Origin: Eledone cirrhosa
Lineage: Eukaryota; Mollusca; Cephalopoda; Octopoda; Eledonidae
Direction of reading: 5' to 3'
Length of the DNA: 64,000 nt
Assembly (NCBI GenBank): GCA_964016885.1
Contig: OZ024742.1
Location: forward strand, 361,339,573-361,403,572
The notes below the pieces were generated by a model. The model was not told the origin of the DNA. It made no database searches and saw nothing but the letters and a program-made list of their open reading frames with translations. Of the stretch, positions 46,224 through 60,693 are shown piece by piece (within the stretch, counting starts at the first letter, position 1; the number at the start of each line of letters is the position of its first letter). Position numbers and translations under genes: made by a program.

Positions 46224-49200
46224 CAGGGAATGGCTGTCAATGGCCCTTCTCCACAGTGATACCTCTGTCATATCTACAGGGAATATCTGTCAATGGCCCA
46301 TCACTATAGTGATACCTCTGTCATGTCTATAGGGAATGGCTGTCAATGGCCCTTCTCCACAGTGATATCTCTGTCATGTCTACATGGAATGGCTGTCAAT
46401 GGCCCTTCTCCACAGCAATATCTCTGTCATGTCTACAGGGAATGGCTGTCAATGGCCCTTCTCCACAGTGATATCTCTGTCATGTCTACAGGGAATGGCT
46501 GTCAATGGCCCTTCTCCACAGCCATACCTCTGTCATGTCTACAGGGAGTGGCTCTAAATGGCCCTTCTCCACAGTGATACCTCTGTCATGTCTATAGGGA
46601 ATGGCTCTCAATGGCCCTTCTCCACAGCAATACCTCTGTCATGTCTACAGGGAATGGCTGTCAATGGCCCTTCTCCACAGTGTTATCTCTGTCATGTCTA
46701 CAGGGAATGGCTGTCAATGTCCCTTCACCACAGTGTTACCTCTGTCATGTCTACAGGGAATGGCTGTCAATGGCCCTTCTCTACAGTGAAATCTCTGTAA
46801 CGTCTACAGGGAATGGCTGTCAATGGCCCTTCTCCACAGTGATACCTCTGTCATGTATACAGGGAATGGCTGTCAATGGCCCATCTCTATAGTGATACCT
46901 CTGTCATGTCTACAAGGAATGGCTGGCAATAGCCCGTCTCCACAGTGATACCTCTGTCATTTCTACAGGGTATGGCTGTCATTGGCCCTTCTCCACAGTG
47001 ATACCTCTGTCATGTCTATAGGGAATGACTCTCAATGGCCCTTCTCCACAGCAATACCTCTGTCATGTCTACAGGGAATGGCTGTCAATGGCCCTTCTCC
47101 ACAGTGTTATCTCTGTCATGTCTACAGGGAATGGCTGTGAATAGCCCTTCTCCACAGTGATACCTCTGTCATGTCTACAGGGAATGGCTGTCAATGGCCC
47201 GTCTCCACAGTGATACCTCTGCCATGTGTACAAGGAATGGCTGTCAATGGCCCTTCTCCACAGTGATACCTCTTTCATGTCTACAGGGAATGGCTATCAA
47301 TGGCCCTTCTCCACAGTGATATCGCTGTCATGTCTACAGGGAATGGCTGTCAATGGCTCTTCTCCACAGCAATACCTCTGTCATGTCTAGAGGGTATGGC
47401 TGTCATTGGCCCTTCTCCACAGTGATACCTCTGTCATGTGTATAGGGAATGGCTCTCAATGGCCCTTCTCCACAGCAATACCTCTGTCATGTCTACAGGG
47501 AATGGCTGTCAATGGCCCTTCTCCACAGTGATATCGCTGTCATGTCTACAGGGAATGGCTGTCAATGGCTCTTCTCCACAGCAATGCCCTTGTCATGTCT
47601 ACAGGGAATGGCTGTCAATGGCCCTTCTCCACAGTGATACCTCTGTCATGTCTACAGGGAATGGCTGTCAATGGCCCTTCTCCACAGCGATACCTCTGTC
47701 ATGTCTATAGGGAATGGCTGTCAATGGCCCTTCTCCACAGCAATACCTCTGTCATGTCTACAGGGAATGGCTGTCAATGGCCCTTCTCCACAGCAATACC
47801 TCTGTCATGTCTACAGGGAATGGCTGTCAATGGCCCTTCTCCACAGTGATACCTCTGTCATGTCTATAGGGAATGGCTGTCAATGGCCCTTCTCCACAGC
47901 AATACCTCTGTCATGTCTACAGGGAATGGCTGTCAATGGCCCTTCTCCACAGTGATACCTCTGTCATATCTACAGGGAATATCTGTCAATGGCCCATCAC
48001 TATAGTGATACCTCTGTCATGTCTATAGGGAATGGCTGTCAATGGCCCTTCTCCACAGTGATATCTCTGTCATGTCTACATGGAATGGCTGTCAATGGCC
48101 CTTCTCCACAGCAATATCTCTGTCATGTCTACAGGGAATGGCTGTCAATGGCCCTTCTCCACAGTGATATCTCTGTCATGTCTACAGGGAATGGCTGTCA
48201 ATGGCCCTTCTCCACAGTGTTATCTCTGTCATGTCTACAGGGAATGGCTGTCAATGTCCCTTCACCACAGTGTTATCTCTGTCATGTCTACAGGGAATGG
48301 CTGTCAATGGCCCTTCTCTACAGTGAAATCTCTGTAACGTCTACAGGGAATGGCTGTCAATGGCCCTTCTCCACAGTGATACCTCTGTCATGTATACAGG
48401 GAATGGCTGTCAATGGCCCATCTCTATAGTGATACCTCTGTCATGTCTACAAGGAATGGCTGGCAATAGCCCGTCTCCACAGTGATACCTCTGTCATTTC
48501 TACAGGGTATGGCTGTCATTGGCCCTTCTCCACAGTGATACCTCTGTCATGTCTATAGGGAATGGCTGTCAATGGCCCTTCTCCACAGCAATACCTCTGT
48601 CATGTCTACAGGGAATGGCTGTCAATGTCCCTTCTCCACAGTGTTATCTCTGTCATGTCTACAGGGAATGGCTGTCAATGGCTTTTCTCCACAGTGATAC
48701 CTCTGTCATGTCTACAGGGAATGGCTGTCAATGGCCCTTCTCCACAGTGTTATCTCTGTCATGTCCACAGGGAATGTCTGTCAATGGCTTTTCTCCACAG
48801 TGATACCTCTGTCATGTCTACAGGGAATGGCTGTCAATGGCCCTTCTCTACAGTGAGATCTCTGTCATGTCTACAGGGAATGGCTGTCAATGGCCCATCT
48901 CTATAGTGATACCTCTGTCATGTCTACAAGGAATGGCTGGCAATAGCCCGTCTCCACAGTGATACCTCTGTCATGTCTACAGGGTATGGCTGTCATTGGC
49001 CCTTCTCCACAGTGATACCTCTGTCATGTCTATAGGGAATGGCTCTCAATGGCCCTTCTCCACAGCAATACCTCTGTCATGTCTACAGGGAATGGCTGTC
49101 AATGGCCCTTCTCCACAGTGTTATCTCTGTCATATCTACAGGGAATGGCTGTCAATGGCTTTTCTCCACAGTGATACCTCTGTCATGTCTACAGGGAATG

Positions 49201-51472
49201 GCTGTCAATGGCCCTTCTCTACAGTGAGATCTCTGTCATGTCTACAGGGAATGGCTGTCAATGGCCCATCTCTATAGTGATACCTCTGTCATGTCCACAA
49301 GGAATGGCTGGCAATAGCCCGTCTCCACAGTGGTACCTCTGTCATGTCTACAGGGTATGGCTGTCATTGGCCCTTCTCCACAGTGATACCTCTGTCATGT
49401 CTATAGGGAATGGCTCTCAATGGCCCTTCTCCAAGGTGATACCTCTGTCATGTCTACAAGGAATGGCTGTCGATGACCCTTCTCCACAGAGATACCTCTG
49501 ACATGTCTACAAGGAATGGCTGTCAATGGCCCTTCTCCACAGTGATATCTCTGTCATGTCCACAAGGAATGGCTGTCGATGACCCTTCTCCACAGCAATA
49601 CCTCTGTCATGTCTACAGGGAATGGCTGTCAATGGCCCTTCTCCACAGTGATATCTCTGTCATATCTACAGGGAATGGCTGTCAATGGTCCTTCTCCACA
49701 GAGATACCTTTGTCATGTCTATAGGGAATGGCTGTCAATGGCCCTTCTCCACAGTGATATCTCTGTCATGTCTATAGGGAATGGCTGTCAATGGCCCTTA
49801 TCCACAGTGATATCTCTGTCATGTCTACAGGGAATGGCTGTCAATGGCCCTTCTCCACAGTGTTATCTCTGTCATGTCTACAGGGAATGGCTGTGAATAG
49901 CCCTTCTCCACAGTGATACCTCTGTCATGTCTACAGGGAATGGCTGTCAATGGCCCGTCTCCACAGTGATACCTCTGCCATGTGTACAAGGAATGGCTGT
50001 CAATGGCCCTTCTCCACAGTGATACCTCTTTCATGTCTACAGGGAATGGCTATCAATGGCCCTTCTCCACAGTGATATCGCTGTCATGTCTACAGGGAAT
50101 GGCTGTCAATGGCTCTTCTCCACAGCAATACCTCTGTCATGTCTAGAGGGTATGGCTGTCATTGGCCCTTCTCCACATTGATACCTCTGTCATGTGTATA
50201 GGGAATGGCTCTCAATGGCCCTTCTCCACAGCAATACCTCTGTCATGTCTACAGGGAATGGCTGTCAATGGCCCTTCTCCACAGTGATACCTCTGTCATG
50301 TCTATAGGGAATGGCTGTCAAATTGCCCTTCTCCACAGTGATACATCTGTCATATCTACAGGGAATGGCTGTCAATGGCCCTTCTCCACAGCAATACCTC
50401 TGTCATGTCTGCAGGGAATGGCTGTCAATGGCCCTTCTCCACAGTGTTATCTCTGTCATGTCTAGAGGCAATGGCTGTCAATGGCGCTTCTTCACAGTGA
50501 TACCTCTGTCATGTCTACAGGGAATGGCTGTCAATGGCCCTTCTCCACAGCAATGCCCTTGTCATGTCTACAGGGAATGGCTGTCAATGGCCCTTTTCCA
50601 CAGTGATACCTCTGTCATGTCTACAGGGAATGGCTGTCAATGGCCCTTCTCCACATTGTTATCTCTGTCATGTCTACAGGGAATGGCTGTCAATGGCCCT
50701 TCTCCACAGCAATACCTCTGTCATGTCTACAGGGAATGGCTGTCAATGGCCCTTCTCCACAGTGATACCTCTGTCATGTCTATAGGGAATGGCTGTCAAT
50801 GGCCCTTCTCCACAGTGATACCTCTGTCATGTCTATAGGGAATGGCTGTCAATGGCCCTTCTCCACAGCAATACCTCTGTCATGTCTACAGGGAATGGCT
50901 GTCAATGGCCCTTCTCCACAGTGATACCTCTGTCATATCTACAGGGAATATCTGTCAATGGCCCATCACTATAGTGATACCTCTGTCATGTCTATAGGGA
51001 ATGGCTGTCAATGGCCCTTCTCCACAGTGATATCTCTGTCATGTCTACATGGAATGGCTGTCAATGGCCCTTCTCCACAGCAATATCTCTGTCATGTCTA
51101 CAGGGAATGGCTGTCAATGGCCCTTCTCCACAGTGATATCTCTGTCATGTCTACAGGGAATGGCTGTCAATGGCCCTTCTCCACAGCCATACCTCTGTCA
51201 TGTCTACAGGGAGTGGCTCTAAATGGCCCTTCTCCACAGTGATACCTCTGTCATGTCTATAGGGAATGGCTCTCAATGGCCCTTCTCCACAGCAATACCT
51301 CTGTCATGTCTACAGGGAATGGCTGTCAATGGCCCTTCTCCACAGTGTTATCTCTGTCATGTCTACAGGGAATGGCTGTCAATGTCCCTTCACCACAGTG
51401 TTACCTCTGTCATGTCTACAGGGAATGGCTGTCAATGGCCCTTCTCTACAGTGAGATCTCTGTAACGTCTAC
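46224..51472 (+). repeat. Higher-order unit C, second copy (106 bp shorter)
   Basis: Matches 40870-46223 at offset 5354 up to about 50,790. It then lacks exactly two monomers (106 bp) and continues at offset 5248 (45710/50958, 45975/51223) until about 51,470. Confidence 0.88.
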
Positions 51473-52364
51473 AGGGAATGGCTGTCAATGGCCCTTCTCC
51501 ACAGTGATACCTCTGTCATGTATACAGGGAATGGCTGTCAATGGCCCATCTCTATAGTGATACCTCTGTCATGTCTACAAGGAATGGCTGGCAATAGCCC
51601 GTCTCCACAGTGATACCTCTGTCATTTCTACAGGGTATGGCTGTCATTGGCCCTTCTCCACAGTGATACCTCTGTCATGTCTATAGGGAATGACTCTCAA
51701 TGGCCCTTCTCCACAGCAATACCTCTGTCATGTCTACAGGGAATGGCTGTCAATGGCCCTTCTCCACAGTGTTATCTCTGTCATGTCTACAGGGAATGGC
51801 TGTGAATAGCCCTTCTCCACAGTGATACCTCTGTCATGTCTACAGGGAATGGCTGTCAATGGCCCGTCTCCACAGTGATACCTCTGCCATGTGTACAAGG
51901 AATGGCTGTCAATGGCCCTTCTCCACAGTGATACCTCTTTCATGTCTACAGGGAATGGCTATCAATGGCCCTTCTCCACAGTGATATCGCTGTCATGTCT
52001 ACAGGGAATGGCTGTAAATGGCCCTTGTCCACAGTGATACCTCTGTCATGTCTACAAGGAATGGTCGTCAATGGCCCTTCTCCACAGTGATACCTCTGTC
52101 ATGTCTACAAGGAATGGCTGTCGATGACCCTTCTCTACAGTAATACCTCTGTCATGTCTACAAGGAATGGTCGTCAATGGCCCTTCTCCACAGTGATACC
52201 TCTGTCATGTCTACAAGGAATGGCTGTCGATGACCCTTCTCTACAGTAATACCTCTGTCATGTCTACAAGGAATGGCTGTCGATGAGCCTTCTCCACAGC
52301 AATAACTCTGTCATGTGTACAGGAAATAGCTGTCAATAGCCCTTCTCAACAGTGATATCTCTGT

Positions 52365-55300
52365 CATGTCTACAGGGAATGGCTGTCAATGGCCCTTCTC
52401 CACAGTGATACGTCTGTCATGTCTATAGGGAATGGCTGTCAATGGCCCTTCTCCACAGTGATATCTCTGTCATGTCTACAGGGAATGGCTGTCAATGGCC
52501 CTTCTCCACAGTGATACCTCTGTCATGTCTACAAGGAATGGCTGGCAATAGCCCGTCTCCACAGTGATACCTCTGTCATGTCTACAGGGTATGGCTGTCA
52601 TTGGCCCTTCTCCACAGTGATACCTCTGTCATGTCTATAGGGAATGGCTCTCAATGGCCCTTCTCCACAGCAATACCTCTGTCATGTCTACAGGGAATGG
52701 CTGTCAATGGCCCTTCTCCACAGTGTTATCTCTGTCATATTACAGGGAATGGCTGTCAATGGCTTTTCTCCACAGTGATACCTCTGTCATGTCTACAGGG
52801 AATGGCTGTCAATGGCCCTTCTCTACAGTGAGATCTCTGTCATGTCTACAAGGAATGGCTGTCAATGGCCCTTCTCCACAGTGATACCTCTGTCATGTAT
52901 ACAGGGAATGGCTGTCAATGGCCCACTCCATAGTGATACCTCTGTCATGTCTACAAGGAATGGCTGGCAATAGCCCGTCTCCACTGTGATACCACTGTCA
53001 TGTCTACAAGGAATGGCTGTCAATGGCCCCTCTCCACAGTGATACCTCTTTCATGTCTACAGGGAATGGCTGTCAATGGCCCTTCTCCACAGTGATATCT
53101 CTGTCATGTCTACAGGGAATGGCTGTCAATGGCCCTTCTCCACAGCCATACCTCTGTCATGTCTACAGGGAGTGGCTCTAAATGGCCCTTCTCCACAGTG
53201 ATACCTCTGTCATGTCTATAGGGAATGGCTCTCAATGGCCCTTTTCCACAGCAATACCTCTGTCATGTCTACAGGGAATGGCTGTCAATGGCCCTTCTCC
53301 ACAGTGTTATCTCTGTCATGTCTACAGGGAATGGCTGTCAATGTCCCTTCACCACAGTGTTATCTCTGTCATGTCTACAGGGAATGGCTGTCAATGGCCC
53401 TTCTCTACAGTGAAATCTCTGTAACGTCTACAGGGAATGGCTGTCAATGGCCCTTCTCCACAGTGATACCTCTGTCATGTATACAGGGAATGGCTGTCAA
53501 TGGCCCATCTCTATAGTGATACCTCTGTCATTTCTACAAGGAATGGCTGGCAATAGCCCGTCTCCACAGTGATACCTCTGTCATTTCTACAGGGTATGGC
53601 TGTCATTGGCCCTTCTCCACAGTGATACCTCTGTCATGTCTATAGGGAATGGCTCTCAATGGCCCTTCTCCACAGCAATACCTCTGTCATGTCTACAGGG
53701 AATGGCTGTCAATGTCCCTTCTCCACAGTGTTATCTCTGTCATGTCTACAGGGAATGGCTGTCAATGGCTTTTCTCCACAGTGATACCTCTGTCATGTCT
53801 ACAGGGAATGGCTGTCAATGGCCCTTCTCCACAGTGTTATCTCTGTCATGTCTGCAGGGAATGTCTGTCAATGGCTTTTCTCCACAGTGATACCTCTGTC
53901 ATGTCTACAGGGAATGGCTGTCAATGGCCCTTCTCTACAGTGAGATCTCTGTCATGTCTACAGGGAATGGCTGTCAATGGCCCATCTCTATAGTGATACC
54001 TCTGTCATGTCTACAAGGAATGGCTGGCAATAGCCCGTCTCCACAGTGATACCTCTGTCATGTCTACAGGGTATGGCTGTCATTGGCCCTTCTCCACAGT
54101 GATACCTCTGTCATGTCTATAGGGAATGGCTCTCAATGGCCCTTCTCCACAGCAATACCTCTGTCATGTCTACAGGGAATGGCTGTCAATGGCCCTTCTC
54201 CACAGTGTTATCTCTGTCATATCTACAGGGAATGGCTGTCAATGGCTTTTCTCCACAGTGATACCTCTGTCATGTCTACAGGGAATGGCTGTCAATGGCC
54301 CTTCTCTACAGTGAGATCTCTGTCATGTCTACAGGGAATGGCTGTCAATGGACCATCTCTATAGTGATACCTCTGTCATGTCTACAAGGAATGGCTGGCA
54401 ATAGCCCGTCTCCACAGTGATACCTCTGTCATGTCTACAGGGTATGGCTGTCATTGGCCCTTCTCCAGAGTGATACCTCTGTCATGTCTATAGGGAATGG
54501 CTCTCAATGGCCCTTCTCCACAGCAATCCCTCTGTCATGTCTACAGGGAATGGCTGTCAATGGCCCTTCTCCACAGTGATATCTCTGTCATGTCTACAGG
54601 GAATGGCTGTCAATGGCCCTTCTCCACAGCCATACCTCTGTCATGTCTACAGGGAGTGGCTCTAAATGGCCCTTGTCCACAGTGATACCTCTGTCATGTC
54701 TACAGGGAATGGCTGTCAATGGCCCTTCTCCAAGGTGATACCTCTGTCATGTCTACAAGGAATGGCTGTCGATGACCCTTCTCCACAGAGATACCTCTGA
54801 CATGTCTACAAGGAATGGCTGTCAATGGCCCTTCTCCACAGTGATATCTCTGTCATGTCCACAAGGAATGGCTGTCGATGACCCTTCTCCACAGCAATAC
54901 CTCTGTCATGTCTACAGGGAATGGCTGTCAATGGCCCTTCTCCACAGTGATATCTCTGTCATATCTACAGGGAATGGCTGTCAATGGTCCTTCTCCACAG
55001 AGATATCTTTGTCATGTCTATAGGGAATGGCTGTCAATGGCCCTTCTCCACAGTGATATCTCTGTCATGTCTATAGGGAATGGCTGTCAATGGCTCTTAT
55101 CCACAGTGATATCTCTGTCATGTCTACAGGGAATGGCTCTCAATGGCCCTTCTCCACAGTGATATCTCTACCATGTCTACAGGGAATGGCTGTCAATGGA
55201 CCTTCTCCACAGTGATCCCTCTACCATGTCTACAGGGAATGGCTGTCAATGGTCGTTCTCCTCAGTAATACCTCTGTCATGTCTATAGGGAATGGCTGTC

Positions 55301-57396
55301 AATGGCCCTTATCCACAGTGATATCTCTGTCATGTCTACAGGGAATGACTGTCAATGGCCTTTCTCCACAGTGTTATCTCTGTCATGTCTACAGGGAATG
55401 GCTGTGAATAGCCCTTCTCCACAGTGATACCTCTGTCATGTCTACAGGGAATGGCTGTCAATGGCCCGTCTCCACAGTGATACCTCTGTCATGTGTACAA
55501 GGAATGGCTGTCAATGGCCCTTCTCCACAGTGATACCTCTTTCATGTCTACAGGGAATGGCTATCAATGGCCCTTCTCCACAGTGATATCGCTGTCATGT
55601 CTACAGGGAATGGCTGTCAATGGCTCTTCTCCACAGCAATACCTCTGTCATGTCTAGAGGGTATGGCTGTCATTGGCCCTTCTCCACATTGATACCTCTG
55701 TCATGTGTATAGGGAATGGCTCTCAATGGCCGTTCTCCACAGCAATACCTCTGTCATGTCTACAGGGAATGGCTGTCAATGGCCCTTCTCCACAGTGATA
55801 CATCTGTCATATCTACAGGGAATGGCTGTCAATGGCCCTTCTCCACAGCAATACCTCTGTCATGTCTGCAGGGAATGGCTGTCAATGGCCCATCTCCACA
55901 GTGTTATCTCTGTCATGTCTACAGGGAATGGCTGTCAATGGCGCTTCTTCACAGTGATACCTCTGTCATGTCTACAGGGAATGGCTGTCAATGGCCCTTC
56001 TCCACAGCAATGCCCTTGTCATGTCTACAGGGAATGGCTGTCAATGGCCCTTCTCCACAGTGATACCTCTGTCATGTCTACAGGGAATGGCTGTCAATGG
56101 CCCTTCTCCACAGTGTTATCTCTGTCATGTCTACAGGGAATGGCTGTCAATGGCCCTTCTCCACAGTGATACCTCTGTCATGTCTATAGGGAATGGCTGT
56201 CAATGGCCCTTCTCCACAGCAATACCTCTGTCATGTCTACAGGGAATGGCTGTCAATGGCCCTTCTCCACAGCAATACCTCTGTCATGTCTACAGGGAAT
56301 GGCTGTCAATGGCCCTTCTCCACAGTGATACCTCTGTCATGTCTATAGGGAATGGCTGTCAATGGCCCTTCTCCACAGCAATACCTCTGTCATGTCTATA
56401 GGGAATGGCTGTCAATGGCCCTTCTCCACAGTGATACCTCTGTCATATCTACAGGGAATATCTGTCAATGGCCCATCACTATAGTGATACCTCTGTCATG
56501 TCTATAGGGAATGGCTGTCAATGGCCCTCCTCCACAGTGATATCTCTGTCATGTCTACAGGGAATGGCTGTCAATGGCCCTTCTCCACAGTGATATCTCT
56601 GTCATGTCTACAGGGAATGGCTGTCAATGGCCCTTCTCCACAGCCATACCTCTGTCATGTCTACAGGGAGTGGCTCTAAATGGCCCTTCTCCACAGTGAT
56701 ACCTCTGTCATGTCTATAGGGAATGGCTCTCAATGGCCCTTCTCCACAGCAATACCTCTGTCATGTCTACAGGGAATGGCTGTCAATGGCCCTTCTCCAC
56801 AGTGTTATCTCTGTCATGTCTACAGAGAATGGCTGTCAATGTCCCTTCACCACAGTGTTATCTCTGTCATGTCTACAGGGAATGGCTGTCAATGGCCCTT
56901 CTCTACAGTGAAATCTCTGTAACGTCTACAGGGAATGGCTGTCAATGGCCCTTCTCCACAGTGATACCTCTGTCATGTATACAGGGAATGGCTGTCAATG
57001 GCCCATCTCTATAGTGATACCTCTATCATGTCTACAAGGAATGGCTGGCAATAGCCCGTCTCCACAGTGATACCTCTGTCATTTCTACAGGGTATGGCTG
57101 TTATTGGCCCTTCTCCACAGTGATACCTCTGTCATGTCTACAGGGAATGGCTGTCAATGGCCCTTCTCCACAGTGATATCTCTGTCATATCTACAGGGAA
57201 TGGCTGTCAATGGTCCTTCTCCACAGAGATACCTTTGTCATGTCTATAGGGAATGGCTGTCAATGGCCCTTCTCCACAGTGATATCTCTGTCATGTCTAT
57301 AGGGAATGGCTGTCAATGGCCCTCATCCACAGTGATATCTCTGTCATGTCTACAGGGAATGACTCTCAATGGCCCTTCTCCACAGTGATATCTCTG
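52365..57396 (+). repeat. Higher-order block A, second copy
   Basis: Copy of 26925-31956 displaced by 25,440 bp. Differences seen by eye are few (for example ggcg/ggcc at 26953/52393). The +1 'caaattgccc' monomer is missing here, removed with its neighbour as 54 bp near 55780. Confidence 0.9.
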
Positions 57397-58309
57397 TCAT
57401 GTCTACAGGGAATGGCTGTCAATGGCCCTTCTCCACAGCCATACCTCTGTCATGTCTACAGGGAGTGGCTCTAAATGGCCCTTCTCCACAGTGATACCTC
57501 TGTCATGTCTATAGGGAATGGCTCTCAATGGCCCTTCTCCACAGCAATACCTCTGTCATGTCTACAGGGAATGGCTGTCAATGTCCCTTCTCCACAGTGT
57601 TATCTCTGTCATGTCTACAGGGAATGGCTGTCAATGGCTTTTCTCCACAGTGATACCTCTGTCATGTCTACAGGGAATGGCTGTCAATGGCCCTTCTCCA
57701 CAGTGTTATCTCTGTCATGTCCACAGGGAATGTCTGTCAATGGCTTTTCTCCACAGTGATACCTCTGTCATGTCTACAGGGAATGGCTGTCAATGGCCCT
57801 TCTCTACAGTGAGATCTCTGTCATGTCTACAGGGAATGGCTGTCAATGGCCCATCTCTATAGTGATACCTCTGTCATGTCTACAAGGAATGGCTGGCAAT
57901 AGCCCGTCTCCACAGTGATACCTCTGTCATGTCTACAGGGTATGGCTGTCATTGGCCCTTCTCCACAGTGATACCTCTGTCATGTCTATAGGGAATGGCT
58001 CTCAATGGCCCTTCTCCACAGCAATACCTCTGTCATGTCTACAGGGAATGGCTGTCAATGGCCCTTCTCCACAGTGTTATCTCTGTCATATCTACAGGGA
58101 ATGGCTGTCAATGGCTTTTCTCCACAGTGATACCTCTGTCATGTCTACAGGGAATGGCTGTCAATGGCCCTTCTCTACAGTGAGATCGCTGTCATGTCTA
58201 CAGGGAATGGCTGTCAATGGCCCATCTCTATAGTGATACCTCTGTCATGTCTACAAGGAATGGCTGGCAATAGCCCGTCTCCACAGTGGTACCTCTGTCA
58301 TGTCTACAG

Positions 58310-60693
58310 GGTATGGCTGTCATTGGCCCTTCTCCACAGTGATATCTCTGTCATGTCTATAGGGAATGGCTCTCAATGACCCTTCTCCAAGGTGATACCT
58401 CTGTCATGTCTACAAGGAATGGCTGTCGATGACCCTTCTCCACAGAGATACCTCTGACATGTCTACAAGGAATGGCTGTCAATGGCCCTTCTCCACAGTG
58501 ATATCTCTGTCATGTCCACAAGGAATGGCTGTCGATGACCCTTCTCCACAGCAATACCTCTGTCATGTCTACAGGGAATGGCTGTCAATGGCCCTTCTCC
58601 ACAGTGATATCTCTGTCATATCTACAGGGAATGGCTGTCAATGGTCCTTCTCCACAGAGATACCTTTGTCATGTCTATAGGGAATGGCTGTCAATGGCCC
58701 TTCTCCACAGTGATATCTCTGTCATGTCTATAGGGAATGGCTGTCAATGGCCCTTATCCACAGTGATATCTCTGTCATGTCTACAGGGAATGGCTGTCAA
58801 TGGCCCTTCTCCACAGTGTTATCTCTGTCATGTCTACAGGGAATGGCTGTGAATAGCCCTTCTCCACAGTGATACCTCTGTCATGTCTACAGGGAATGGC
58901 TGTCAATGGCCCGTCTCCACAGTGATACCTCTGCCATGTGTACAAGGAATGGCTCTCAATGGCCCTTCTCCACAGTGATACCTCTTTCATGTCTACAGGG
59001 AATGGCTATCAATGGCCCTTCTCCACAGTGATATCGCTGTCATGTCTACAGGGAATGGCTGTCAATGGCTCTTCTCCACAGCAATACCTCTGTCATGTCT
59101 AGAGGGTATGGCTGTCATTGGCCCTTCTCCACATTGATACCTCTGTCATGTGTATAGGGAATGGCTCTCAATGGCCCTTCTCCACAGCAATACCTCTGTC
59201 ATGTCTACAGGGAATGGCTGTCAATGGCCCTTCTCCACAGTGATACCTCTGTCATGTCTATAGGGAATGGCTGTCAAATTGCCCTTCTCCACAGTGATAC
59301 ATCTGTCATATCTACAGGGAATGGCTGTCAATGGCCCTTCTCCACAGCAATACCTCTGTCATGTCTGCAGGGAATGGCTGTCAATGGCCCTTCTCCACAG
59401 TGTTATCTCTGTCATGTCTACAGGGAATGGCTGTCAATGGCGCTTCTTCACAGTGATACCTCTGTCATGTCTACAGGGAATGGCTGTCAATGGCCCTTCT
59501 CCACAGCAATGCCCTTGTCATGTCTACAGGGAATGGCTGTCAATGGCCCTTCTCCACAGTGATACCTCTGTCATGTCTACAGGGAATGGCTGTCAATGGC
59601 CCTTCTCCACATTGTTATCTCTGTCATGTCTACAGGGAATGGCTGTCAATGGCCCTTCTCCACAGCAATACCTCTGTCATGTCTACAGGGAATGGCTGTC
59701 AATGGCCCTTCTCCACAGTGATACCTCTGTCATGTCTATAAGGAATGGCTGTCAATGGCCCTTCTCCACAGCAATACCTCTGTCATGTCTACAGGGAATG
59801 GCTGTCAATGGCCCTTCTCCACAGCAATACCTCTGTCATGTCTACAGGGAATGGCTGTCAATGGCCCTTCTCCACAGTGATACCTCTGTCATGTCTATAG
59901 GGAATGGCTGTCAATGGCCCTTCTCCACAGCAATACCTCTGTCATGTCTACAGGGAATGGCTGTCAATGGCCCTTCTCCACAGTGATACCTCTGTCATAT
60001 CTACAGGGAATATCTGTCAATGGCCCATCACTATAGTGATACCTCTGTCATGTCTATAGGGAATGGCTGTCAATGGCCCTTCTCCACAGTGATATCTCTG
60101 TCATGTCTACATGGAATGGCTGTCAATGGCCCTTCTCCACAGCAATATCTCTGTCATGTCTACAGGGAATGGCTGTCAATGGCCCTTCTCCACAGTGATA
60201 TCTCTGTCATGTCTACAGGGAATGGCTGTCAATGGCCCTTCTCTACAGCCATACCTCTGTCATGTCTACAGGGAGTGGCTCTAAATGGCCCTTCTCCACA
60301 GTGATACCTCTGTCATGTCTATAGGGAATGGCTCTCAATGGCCCTTCTCCACAGCAATACCTCTGTCATGTCTACAGGGAATGGCTGTCAATGGCCCTTC
60401 TCCACAGTGTTATCTCTGTCATGTCTACAGGGAATGGCTGTCAATGTCCCTTCACCACAGTGTTTCCTCTGTCATGTCTACAGGGAATGGCTGTCAATGG
60501 CCCTTCTCTACAGTGAAATCTCTGTAACGTCTACAGGGAATGGCTGTCAATGGCCCTTCTCCACAGTGATACCTCTGTCATGTATACAGGGAATGGCTGT
60601 CAATGGCCCATCTCTATAGTGATACCTCTGTCATGTCTACAAGGAATGGCTGGCAATAGCCCGTCTCCACAGTGATACCTGTCATTTCTACAG
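58310..60693 (+). repeat. Higher-order unit D, first copy (2384 bp, 45 monomers)
   Basis: Points 58429/60813, 58781/61165, 59161/61545, 60020/62404 and 60285/62669 are all 2384 bp apart. Both copies share rare changes such as 'tataaggaatgg' (about 59737 and 62122) and 'cagtgtttcctctg' (about 60458 and 62842). Confidence 0.88.
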
